A DNA stretch of 6,319 nt, taken from NCBI GenBank assembly GCA_018695085.1, contig JABHOU010000121.1:1-6319 (forward strand), read 5' to 3'. The translations under genes were made by a program, and so were the position numbers. The notes below the pieces were generated by a model. The model searched no databases. It had not been told where the DNA came from and saw only the letters and a list, made by a program, of their open reading frames with translations. Shown here in pieces: positions 1 through 6,319 of the stretch (its first letter is position 1; every line of letters begins with the position of its first letter). This DNA comes from Opitutia bacterium. GTDB lineage: Bacteria > Verrucomicrobiota > Verrucomicrobiia > Opitutales > Seribacteraceae.

Positions 1-2
1 GA

Positions 3-761
3 AATACGATAAAGAAACTTCGCAAAGCCGGATCTCTTGAGGCGGACGAATCCGGTCGACTACTCCTCGACGTGGAGGAGCGCATGAAGGACGTCATGGA
101 GAGTTCTCTCGAGTTGCGCATGCCATCACCGGAGGAGGTTTTGCGGGAGGTGGCATGGTTGAAGGGATTGCCCGACACAGTTATTTCTCAGATTGTCGGT
201 CTTTCCGAGCAACGCTCTTACACTTCAGGTCAACGAATCATGGATCAGGGTGGTGCCGGAGACGGTATGATCGTTATTACCGGAGGAAGTGTGAATGTTT
301 CAATTGGTGACTTGGTCGTGGACATCATGGGTCGTGGAGCCGTTATCGGTGAAATGGCTGTCTTGGCCGGGGTGCCGCGTACCGCCAACGTAGTGGCCGA
401 TACCTCAGTAACGGCGATCTGGTTGACTACCGAGTCGATGCAGAAAGCAATGACCGAATCGGACGAACTATCCAACAGCCTTTGGAAAACCGCATCTATT
501 CGTTTTGCCGAAAACCTTCTTGGTAATCGAGAGCCTTATCGCAGTTGGAGCCAAATCGAGCTTCGACGTTGGCTGAACTCGGGGAATGTTCTTTCGCCAA
601 ATGACGGCGAAACTCTTAACTTATACGGCAAGACCTCCGTTCTCGTTGCCGGTCAGGCGACTGCTGTTGCCGGAGGGAATCCCATTTCAGCTCCCGCCGT
701 ACTCGAATTAGCCGAGGCTCGCTTTTCCACCGGGGCCAAAGTGTTTGTGCGGGAAGCTTGA
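3..761 (+). CDS. Cyclic-nucleotide-binding domain protein, 5'-truncated; probably the C-terminal end of a NhaP/CPA1-type Na+/H+ antiporter
   Basis: The reading frame is open to the left window edge, with no stop from base 3, so the gene very likely starts outside. A GTG at 72 could serve as a start, but no ribosome binding site precedes it and the residues before it (KKLRKAGSLEADESGRLLL) read as a continuous charged helix. About bases 150-480 encode a cyclic-nucleotide-binding (CAP_ED-like) beta roll. Its phosphate-binding cassette is clear: GEMAVLAGVPRTANV, with the key Gly-Glu at 348-353 and Arg at 378-380, the residues that contact the phosphate and ribose in this family. After it come a helix (RFAENLLG), an EPYRSWSQIELRRWL segment and a beta-rich end. 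By family memory, the sequence LPSPEE-LLREV-WLKGLP before the domain and EPYRSWS after it resemble the cytosolic tail of bacterial Na+/H+ antiporters that carry this domain. No membrane segment lies in the window, so the antiporter part is inference. Alternatives are a stand-alone effector or another cNMP-gated transporter. No CRP-type helix-turn-helix is visible. Confidence 0.72.
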   Translation, partial: NTIKKLRKAGSLEADESGRLLLDVEERMKDVMESSLELRMPSPEEVLREVAWLKGLPDTVISQIVGLSEQRSYTSGQRIMDQGGAGDGMIVITGGSVNVSIGDLVVDIMGRGAVIGEMAVLAGVPRTANVVADTSVTAIWLTTESMQKAMTESDELSNSLWKTASIRFAENLLGNREPYRSWSQIELRRWLNSGNVLSPNDGETLNLYGKTSVLVAGQATAVAGGNPISAPAVLELAEARFSTGAKVFVREA

Positions 762-772
762 TCTGGTCAAAG

Positions 773-860
<88 letters not shown>

Positions 861-884
861 TTAAGTGCCTCAGGCTCGTCCTAC

Positions 885-912
885 AGAATGTTTCGCAAGT
901 TCGTCTAGTCAA
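885..912 (-). promoter_or_regulatory. Probable sigma70-type promoter of the tRNA-Ser gene
   Basis: On the minus strand a TTGACT box (907-912; five of six match the -35 consensus) is followed after 16 nt by CATTCT (885-890; three of six match the -10, including the key A at position 2 and the final T). Transcription would start near 878, leaving a leader of about 18 nt before the tRNA 5' end at 860. The -10 is weak, so this is inferred from spacing and location only. Confidence 0.4.
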
Positions 913-937
913 CGCCTAAAGGATAGGCAGCCCCATT

Positions 938-985
938 GAATTAGGTTTCTTTTTTCTAGGATTCGGATTGCTAATTCTTTTTTTT
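938..985 (+). repeat. Inverted repeat GAATTAG/CTAATTC followed by eight T, possible weak terminator or operator
   Basis: GAATTAG (938-944) is the exact reverse complement of CTAATTC (971-977), which runs straight into T8 (978-985). The layout resembles an intrinsic terminator reading rightward. However, the stem is AT-rich, only 7 bp, and the loop is 26 nt, so it would be thermodynamically weak. It could instead be a protein-binding palindrome upstream of the nuo promoter, or chance in an AT-rich spacer. Confidence 0.3.
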
Positions 986-990
986 GAGGT

Positions 991-1019
991 TTGCCGGTTG
1001 GGAAGGATGTCGATAACAA
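991..1019 (+). promoter_or_regulatory. Candidate promoter for the nuo operon
   Basis: TTGCCG (991-996; four of six match the -35 consensus) and TAACAA (1014-1019; three of six match the -10) are separated by exactly 17 nt. A start near 1026 would leave a short leader of about 15 nt before the nuoB ATG. A second candidate further upstream is TTGAAT (936-941) with TAGGAT (957-962), but its 15 nt spacing is short. The nuo operon must have a promoter in this spacer unless it is read from the gene ending at 761; which box is used is not settled by the sequence. Confidence 0.33.
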
Positions 1020-1040
1020 GAATTACAACCATCGTTTTTT

Positions 1041-1565
1041 ATGTCTACCGAGGAAATTGCTTACGACAGCAAGGTTGAGGGCGAAATTATCGTCACTCGA
1101 GCGGATGCAGTGGTGAACTGGATACGCCAGCACTCAGTTTGGCCCATGCCCATGGGGCTTGCTTGCTGTGCGATTGAACTGATGGCCACTGCCGCTTCCA
1201 AGTTCGACATTTCACGTTTTGGAATGGAGGTCATGCGGTTTTCTCCACGACAGGCCGACTGTATGATCGTTGCGGGCACGGTAACCTACAAAATGGCTGA
1301 AGTCGTTCGCCGGATTTACGACCAAATGGGCGATCCCAAATGGGTGGTAGCCATGGGTGCTTGTGCTTCTACCGGTGGCATGTACCGCTCCTATGCCGTG
1401 CTACAAGGAGTGGACAATATTGTCCCCGTCGACGTATACGTTAGCGGATGTCCTCCCCGCCCGGAGGCTTTGTTGGATGCAATGATCAAGCTCCAAGATA
1501 AAATTGGACGCGAGCCTTCCGTTCGCAACCTGCGTAAGACGCAAGAGACCGTTTCGGTCGCTTGA
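1041..1565 (+). CDS. nuoB: NADH-quinone oxidoreductase subunit B (complex I 20 kDa, PSST)
   Basis: NuoB sits in the peripheral arm of complex I at the membrane junction and holds cluster N2, the [4Fe-4S] centre that passes electrons to quinone. The 174-residue translation has the expected family length. The four N2 ligands are visible: the tandem Cys42-Cys43 in GLACCAIELMA, Cys108 in MGACASTGGMY and Cys137 in VSGCPPRPEALLDAM. The FDISRFGMEVMRFSPRQAD segment (55-73) and the VPVDVYVSGCPPRPE block are family hallmarks. The ATG at 1041 is preceded by a T6 run and has no Shine-Dalgarno sequence; no better in-frame start lies nearby, and the N-terminus has normal length. It is the first gene of the nuo cluster, with nuoC 11 nt downstream. 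The usual preceding gene, nuoA, is not here. Confidence 0.97.
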   Translation: MSTEEIAYDSKVEGEIIVTRADAVVNWIRQHSVWPMPMGLACCAIELMATAASKFDISRFGMEVMRFSPRQADCMIVAGTVTYKMAEVVRRIYDQMGDPKWVVAMGACASTGGMYRSYAVLQGVDNIVPVDVYVSGCPPRPEALLDAMIKLQDKIGREPSVRNLRKTQETVSVA

Positions 1566-1576
1566 GCTCTTGTTTG

Positions 1577-2191
1577 ATGGACCAGGAATTTGCCAAGGGG
1601 CTTTTGGAACGTTACGCCTTCCTTTCGTCTCGGGATTCGGCGGATTGCTTGTCTTATTTTTGTCCCACTGACAATTTAGTGGAACTGGCTTCGGTGCTTC
1701 GCGATCGCGAGGGTTTTGAAATGTTGGTGGATTTGACGGCCCTCGACTGGGGGCAGGAAAACTCACCTCGCTTCACCACGCTGTATCATTTTTATTCACT
1801 GGCTCTGAAAACTTATCTGCGCATCGCTTGCGATTGCCCTAGCAACGAGGAGCCCGAGGTCCCCAGCTTGGCTGCCGTTTATCCTGCAGCGGATTGGCAC
1901 GAACGTGAAGTTTTCGACATGTTCGGCATTACTTTTGCGGGGCATCCCAATTTAAAGCGCATTCTTATGTGGGACGAGTATCCCTATCATCCCCTGCGCA
2001 AAGAATTTCCTCTTGCCGGAATTGAGACAACACTGCCCGCACCCGACGTAGCGGAGGTGACGGAAGCTTCCGTGGAGCCCGCGCCCATGATGGGTGGGCC
2101 CTTCGTTTCACCGGCCGAAGGCAATGTGAGCGAGTCCGAGCCACGAGCCAAGGATGAAAGTTGGACCGAGGAGGTCGAGAAAACGTTATGA
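1577..2191 (+). CDS. nuoC: NADH-quinone oxidoreductase subunit C (complex I 30 kDa)
   Basis: NuoC is a structural subunit without cofactors, packed against NuoD and NuoB in the connecting module. The translation from ATG 1577 has 204 residues. The signature block is plain: YPAADWHEREVFDMFGI (102-118), then GHPNLKRILMWDEYPYHPLR (122-141) and KEFPLAG. The family usually ends soon after this; here about 55 more residues follow (150-204), rich in Ala, Pro, Glu and Ser, with MMGGPFVSP and EPRAKDESWTEE segments. A TTG at 1562, overlapping the nuoB stop as TTGA, would add five residues. The ATG is preferred because it is a stronger start codon, but neither has a clear ribosome binding site. The stop overlaps the nuoD start (ATGA), suggesting translational coupling. 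It is a separate gene, not fused to nuoD as in Escherichia coli. Confidence 0.94.
   Translation: MDQEFAKGLLERYAFLSSRDSADCLSYFCPTDNLVELASVLRDREGFEMLVDLTALDWGQENSPRFTTLYHFYSLALKTYLRIACDCPSNEEPEVPSLAAVYPAADWHEREVFDMFGITFAGHPNLKRILMWDEYPYHPLRKEFPLAGIETTLPAPDVAEVTEASVEPAPMMGGPFVSPAEGNVSESEPRAKDESWTEEVEKTL
2168..2174 (+). promoter_or_regulatory. Purine-rich Shine-Dalgarno candidate for nuoD
   Basis: GAGGAGG inside the 3' end of nuoC lies 13 nt before the ATG at 2188. The match to the anti-Shine-Dalgarno is good but the spacing is long. Together with the ATGA overlap it favours 2188 over the upstream in-frame TTG at 2161. Confidence 0.4.
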
Positions 2192-3435
2192 GTTCCACGA
2201 CCGTTACAAAGGAAGTGAGTGTTGGTGACGTTGCCGCTAGGGGAGCTGACCTGTCTCAAGGTCCCGACGGTGAACGCATGGCCCTGAACGTGGGTCCCTC
2301 TCACCCTACTACCCATGGTGTGCTCCGGCTCATTATGGAATTGGACGGCGATCTCATCGCCAAGTGTGAACCCGTGCTCGGATACTTGCATCGAGGCGAC
2401 GAGAAGATCGCCGAGAACATGACTTACAACCAGTTCGTCCCTTACACGGACCGACTGGACTACATTGCTCCTCTCGCCAACAACGTCGCCTATGTTTTGG
2501 CCGTCGAGAAACTTACTGACATCGAAATTCCCGAGCGTTGCCAAGCGATACGGGTGCTCGTGTGCGAACTAGCCCGTATCTCCAGTCACCTGCTGGGCAT
2601 GGGTGTCTTCGGCATGGATGCCGGCGCTTGGACGCCCTTCATGTACACTTTTACGGAACGTGAAAAGCTTTACACTTTGTTCGAGGAGTTGACAGGAGCC
2701 CGTTTCACTACCAGTTACACTCGAATCGGAGGAGTTTCTCGAGACGTGCCCGATGGCTGGCTAAGCCGCGTGATCAAGTTTTGCGACGAACTGCCCAAGG
2801 CGATCGACGAGGTCGAAAAGCTTCTCACCCGCAACCGAATCTTTCTTGATCGAACGGAAGATATCGGCGTTATCAGCAAGGAGGATGCTCTTGCCTGGGG
2901 CATTACGGGACCCAACCTGCGAGCTTCGGGAGTGGATCTGGATTTGCGCAAGGACAAGCCATACTGCGGTTACGAGCAGTATGATTTCGACGTGCCCATT
3001 GGCGTGAAGGGTGACTGCTACGATCGTTACCTCGTGCGCATAGAGGAAATTCGTCAGAGCATTCGCATTGTCAGGCAAGTCATCGACAATTTCCCCGGGG
3101 GGGCATGGTATGCCGAAGACGCCAAGAAGATTTTTGCGCCGCCCAAGGAAAAAATCCTCTCAAGCATGGAGGAATTGATCCAGAACTTCATGATCGTGAC
3201 GGAAGGTCCGCAGGTTCCTCCCGGAGAGGTTTATTTTGAAGCTGAAAACCCGAAAGGCATACTTGGTTTTTACGTATATTCGAAGGGTGGGGGAGTTCCC
3301 TACCGCCTAAAGATTAGGGCGCCAAGTTTTTGCAACCTAAGCATTCTGGAGGAAATGGCTCCGGGTCATATGCTTTCCGATATTACCGTGATTCTTGGCA
3401 GCCTCGACTTCGTCATGGGCGAGTGCGACCGTTGA
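2188..3435 (+). CDS. nuoD: NADH-quinone oxidoreductase subunit D (complex I 49 kDa)
   Basis: NuoD forms the quinone-reduction chamber with NuoB and is related to the large subunit of NiFe hydrogenases, without the metal. The 415-residue product from ATG 2188 is full length, ending in the typical SLDFVMGECDR. The conserved quinone-site loop NVGPSHPTTHGVLRL lies at 34-48; His39 corresponds to the invariant quinone-site histidine, and Tyr86 in VPYTDRLDY to the invariant tyrosine (both assigned by motif). Other family blocks are EPVLGYLHRGDEKIAE (61-76), SSHLLGMGVFGMDAGAWTPF, FTTSYTRIGGVSRD and the C-terminal PYRLKIRAPSFCNL. A roughly 30-residue N-terminal leader precedes the conserved core. Starting further upstream at TTG 2161 would only extend this leader into nuoC. 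The ATG overlaps the nuoC stop by 4 nt. Confidence 0.97.
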   Translation: MSSTTVTKEVSVGDVAARGADLSQGPDGERMALNVGPSHPTTHGVLRLIMELDGDLIAKCEPVLGYLHRGDEKIAENMTYNQFVPYTDRLDYIAPLANNVAYVLAVEKLTDIEIPERCQAIRVLVCELARISSHLLGMGVFGMDAGAWTPFMYTFTEREKLYTLFEELTGARFTTSYTRIGGVSRDVPDGWLSRVIKFCDELPKAIDEVEKLLTRNRIFLDRTEDIGVISKEDALAWGITGPNLRASGVDLDLRKDKPYCGYEQYDFDVPIGVKGDCYDRYLVRIEEIRQSIRIVRQVIDNFPGGAWYAEDAKKIFAPPKEKILSSMEELIQNFMIVTEGPQVPPGEVYFEAENPKGILGFYVYSKGGGVPYRLKIRAPSFCNLSILEEMAPGHMLSDITVILGSLDFVMGECDR

Positions 3436-3454
3436 AGTTCTAGCGATAAATCTC

Positions 3455-4027
3455 ATGGAACTCAGCAAAGACACTTTAACCAAGATCGACGAGGTCATCG
3501 GCCGTTATCCGGAGAAGCGGAGCGCCACCCTCATGGTCATCCACTTGGTGCAGGATGAGCAGGGTTGCATTACGGACGAAGCCGTGGAATGGATTGCAGA
3601 GAAGCTCGAGCTACAACCTGTGAATATTTACGAGGTCGTTACTTTTTATCCCATGATTCGTAGGGAACCTTGGGGAAAGACTCACGTTCGCGTATGTCGA
3701 ACTCTTCCTTGTGCTTTGCGAGGTTCTTACAAAACTTGCCGTACCCTTGAGGAAAAGCTTGGAGTTAAGGAAGGGCATGTTTCCGAAGACGGTGAATTCT
3801 CCATCGAATTCATGGAATGTCTTGCCGATTGTGGCAAAGGTCCCGTGGTGATAGTTGATGAAAAGACTTATGAAGACGTTCAAGGCGAAGCCGCTGAGAA
3901 ATTTGCCGAGCAGGTGAAGAATGGCACGCTCGCAAAAGATCGAAATTTCACGAGTTACGAAGACGGGCTTGCCAAACCTCGTAAAAAGACTGTTGCCTCT
4001 AAGAAGAAAGGAGCTCGAAGGAAGTAA
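3455..4027 (+). CDS. nuoE: NADH-quinone oxidoreductase subunit E (complex I 24 kDa, [2Fe-2S] N1a)
   Basis: NuoE is a thioredoxin-fold [2Fe-2S] protein that pairs with NuoF in the NADH dehydrogenase module. The 190-residue product starts at ATG 3455, 19 nt after the nuoD stop; the frame extends further upstream inside nuoD, but the natural family N-terminus (LTKIDEVIGRYPEKRSATLM) fits 3455. The N1a ligands follow the family pattern: Cys81 and Cys86 in VCRTLPCAL, then Cys122 and Cys126 in MECLADCGKGP. The helical N-terminal domain includes YPMIRREPWGKTHVRV before the first cysteine. The last about 17 residues are strongly basic (KPRKK...SKKKGARRK), beyond the usual end of the fold. There is no clear ribosome binding site; translation may be coupled to nuoD. 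Confidence 0.96.
   Translation: MELSKDTLTKIDEVIGRYPEKRSATLMVIHLVQDEQGCITDEAVEWIAEKLELQPVNIYEVVTFYPMIRREPWGKTHVRVCRTLPCALRGSYKTCRTLEEKLGVKEGHVSEDGEFSIEFMECLADCGKGPVVIVDEKTYEDVQGEAAEKFAEQVKNGTLAKDRNFTSYEDGLAKPRKKTVASKKKGARRK
4017..4024 (+). promoter_or_regulatory. Shine-Dalgarno candidate for nuoF
   Basis: GAAGGAAG overlaps the last codons of nuoE. Its AAGGA core (4018-4022) lies 11 nt before the nuoF ATG at 4034, an acceptable though slightly long spacing. It is the best-placed ribosome binding site in this operon segment. Confidence 0.45.
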
Positions 4028-4033
4028 ATCGAC

Positions 4034-5395
4034 ATGGCGGTAGCAAAGGAAAAACGAATTATTTTGAAGTACGCCGATGCCAAAGGGTACTCCAACGACC
4101 TGCCTTGCTACTTGGAGCATGGTGGGTACGACATGCTCAAGAAGGCGGTCAAGTCGAAGCCCGAAGACATTTGCGAAGAGGTCCTGAAGTCGGGTGTTCG
4201 CGGTCGCGGAGGGGCAGGTTTTCCCACGGGCATGAAATGGAAGTTTCTCGATCGCAAGTCGGGCAAGCCCATTTATCTCATCTGCAATGCCGACGAATCC
4301 GAACCCGGAACTTTCAAGGATCGGCAAATCATCTACAAGGATCCCCATCAATTGATTGAGGGAATGATGATATCGGCTTACGCCATTCAAGCCAAACAGG
4401 CCTTCATATACATTAGAGCCGAATTTTTCGAAGGTGCACGAATCCTCGATCGAGCCATTGCCGAGGCCAAGGCAAAGAAGTTGTGCGGCGACAATGTTTT
4501 GGGTTCCGGTTATTCCTGCGACATCGTGGTGCATCGTGGGGCAGGGGCCTATATCTGTGGAGAGGAGACCGGCCTGATCGAGTCTTTGGAGGGCAAGCGA
4601 CCGAACCCCCGAATCAAACCTCCCTATTTTCCCGCGGTGTTGGGTGTTTATCAGTGCCCAACAATCGTCAATAACGTCGAGACCCTATGCAACGTTAAGC
4701 ATATTTTGGAAATGGGCGGCGATGCATTTTCCAAGCTTGGTATCCCCAATAATACGGGAACTCGTATCTGGTGTGTCTCAGGGCAGGTTCAAAACCCGGG
4801 GTATTTTGAATTCGAGTGCGGAGCTCTCACACTCGGGGAAATGATTTACGACGTCTGCGGTGGTCTGAATCCGGGTAGAAGTTTGAAGGCCGTCATTCCC
4901 GGCGGTTCTTCGGCCAAAGTACTTCGATCAGACGAACGGTTTACCGGTACGCTCAAGGACGGAACCGAGTTCGACTGGGGCGTGACGGATATCCCGTTGG
5001 ATTTCGATGGTCCCATGGCCGCGGGCAGCATGTCGGGTTCAGGCGGCATAATTGTTATGGACGATAGCGTTGATATCGTGGAGGCAATGGCCAACATCAA
5101 CGCCTTTTATGCCCACGAGTCCTGTGGCCAATGTACCCCCTGCCGAGAAGGTTCCCTGTGGATGCGCAAGATCAGTACTCGCATGTGCTCGGGCGGAGCC
5201 AGGGAGGAAGATCCCGACTTGCTCGTCTCCGTAGCCAATCAAATCGAGGGCCGCACCATCTGCGCATTCGGCGAGGCGGCCGCATGGCCCACTCAAAGTT
5301 TTGTCGCTAAGTTTAAGGATGAATTCATTGCCAAGGCTAACCAGCCAGCTCCCGATGACGATGCGGAAGGGCCTGCGCGTTTGCGGTTGATCTGA
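4034..5395 (+). CDS. nuoF: NADH-quinone oxidoreductase subunit F (complex I 51 kDa, NADH/FMN-binding)
   Basis: NuoF is the electron entry point: it binds NADH and FMN and carries [4Fe-4S] cluster N3. The 453-residue product is full length. The glycine-rich nucleotide site SGVRGRGGAGFPTGMKW spans 53-69, followed by NADESEPGTFKDR (85-97). The second FMN/NADH block GAGAYICGEETGLIESLEGK spans 169-188. Cluster N3 ligands are Cys364, Cys367 and Cys370 in SCGQCTPCREG, plus Cys410 in TICAFGEAAAWP. The SLBB/ubiquitin-like region in between includes VSGQVQNPGYFE (248-259). Two small departures from the usual text are GLIESLEGK where ALLESLEGK is common, and KPPYFPAVLG with one residue more than KPPFPA-type loops. 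The C-terminal tail is acidic (PAPDDDAEGP). It follows nuoE by 6 nt, and nuoG starts 10 nt later. Confidence 0.98.
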   Translation: MAVAKEKRIILKYADAKGYSNDLPCYLEHGGYDMLKKAVKSKPEDICEEVLKSGVRGRGGAGFPTGMKWKFLDRKSGKPIYLICNADESEPGTFKDRQIIYKDPHQLIEGMMISAYAIQAKQAFIYIRAEFFEGARILDRAIAEAKAKKLCGDNVLGSGYSCDIVVHRGAGAYICGEETGLIESLEGKRPNPRIKPPYFPAVLGVYQCPTIVNNVETLCNVKHILEMGGDAFSKLGIPNNTGTRIWCVSGQVQNPGYFEFECGALTLGEMIYDVCGGLNPGRSLKAVIPGGSSAKVLRSDERFTGTLKDGTEFDWGVTDIPLDFDGPMAAGSMSGSGGIIVMDDSVDIVEAMANINAFYAHESCGQCTPCREGSLWMRKISTRMCSGGAREEDPDLLVSVANQIEGRTICAFGEAAAWPTQSFVAKFKDEFIAKANQPAPDDDAEGPARLRLI

Positions 5396-5405
5396 TGTTT
5401 TGCAT

Positions 5406-6319
<914 letters not shown>

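Larger units (their letters stand above)
861..1040. other. Divergent intergenic region between tRNA-Ser and nuoB
   Basis: This stretch holds no gene. It separates the leftward tRNA from the rightward nuo operon. Its right half is AT-rich with three T runs: six T at 950-955, eight T at 978-985 and six T at 1035-1040, the last directly before the nuoB ATG. It contains the two candidate promoters and the inverted repeat listed separately. A short tandem GGATT occurs at 959-963 and 965-969. Confidence 0.8.

Noticed and set aside
1701..1708. Palindrome GCGATCGC, also at 5599-5606, reminiscent of the cyanobacterial HIP1 repeat
   Set aside because: There are only two copies, both inside coding sequence; too few to claim an abundant repeat, and the genes do not look cyanobacterial.
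1987..2544. Minus-strand open frame of 185 codons
   Set aside because: It is antisense to the nuoC/nuoD junction, with no family resemblance and no upstream signals.
3395..3454. An upstream-extended start for nuoE inside nuoD
   Set aside because: The extra residues are the nuoD 3' end read in another frame and match nothing in NuoE; ATG 3455 gives the normal N-terminus.
3611..4534. A long open frame (307 codons) on the minus strand
   Set aside because: It lies antisense across nuoE and nuoF, both of which have full family motifs; its translation shows no recognisable domain and is explained by codon bias of the + strand genes.

Overview
The window is a bacterial chromosome segment of moderate G+C carrying the 5' part of a respiratory complex I (NADH:quinone oxidoreductase) operon, nuoB-C-D-E-F-G, all on the + strand and read into the right edge. 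Left of it lie a minus-strand tRNA-Ser gene and the 3' end of a + strand gene with a cyclic-nucleotide-binding domain. The best guess for the host is a Verrucomicrobiota-like bacterium. That rests on remembered family traits (the NuoC tail ending in a GGPF...SWTE-type segment, the NuoF loop sequence, weak Shine-Dalgarno use), not on a search, so it is tentative.

Layout. 1-761: coding, open at the left edge, ending in a cyclic-nucleotide-binding domain; it resembles the C-terminal regulatory part of a CPA1/NhaP-type Na+/H+ antiporter. 773-860: tRNA-Ser(GGA) on the minus strand, convergent with that gene and only 11 nt from its stop. 861-1040: AT-rich divergent intergenic region holding a probable tRNA promoter (minus strand), a probable nuo promoter (+ strand) and an inverted repeat followed by eight T. 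1041-5395: nuoB, nuoC, nuoD, nuoE and nuoF, complete and tightly packed (gaps of 11, -4, 19 and 6 nt). 5406-6319: nuoG, cut by the right edge.

How the genes work together. NuoE, NuoF and NuoG form the NADH dehydrogenase module: NADH gives electrons to FMN in NuoF, which pass along Fe-S clusters in NuoF, NuoE and NuoG. NuoB, NuoC and NuoD form the connecting module, where cluster N2 in NuoB reduces quinone at the NuoB/NuoD interface. The cluster ligands of NuoB, NuoE, NuoF and NuoG clusters N1b, N5 and N4 can be read in the translations. The membrane subunits (NuoH onward) would be expected past the right edge. nuoA, which usually precedes nuoB, is absent here.

I found no mobile element, CRISPR array, toxin, defence gene or unknown gene. 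This is a housekeeping region. The points worth a second look are small: the missing nuoA, loss of the N7 cluster ligands in NuoG, a long acidic NuoC tail, a lysine-rich NuoE tail, the tight convergent tRNA/antiporter junction, and starts lacking clear ribosome binding sites.
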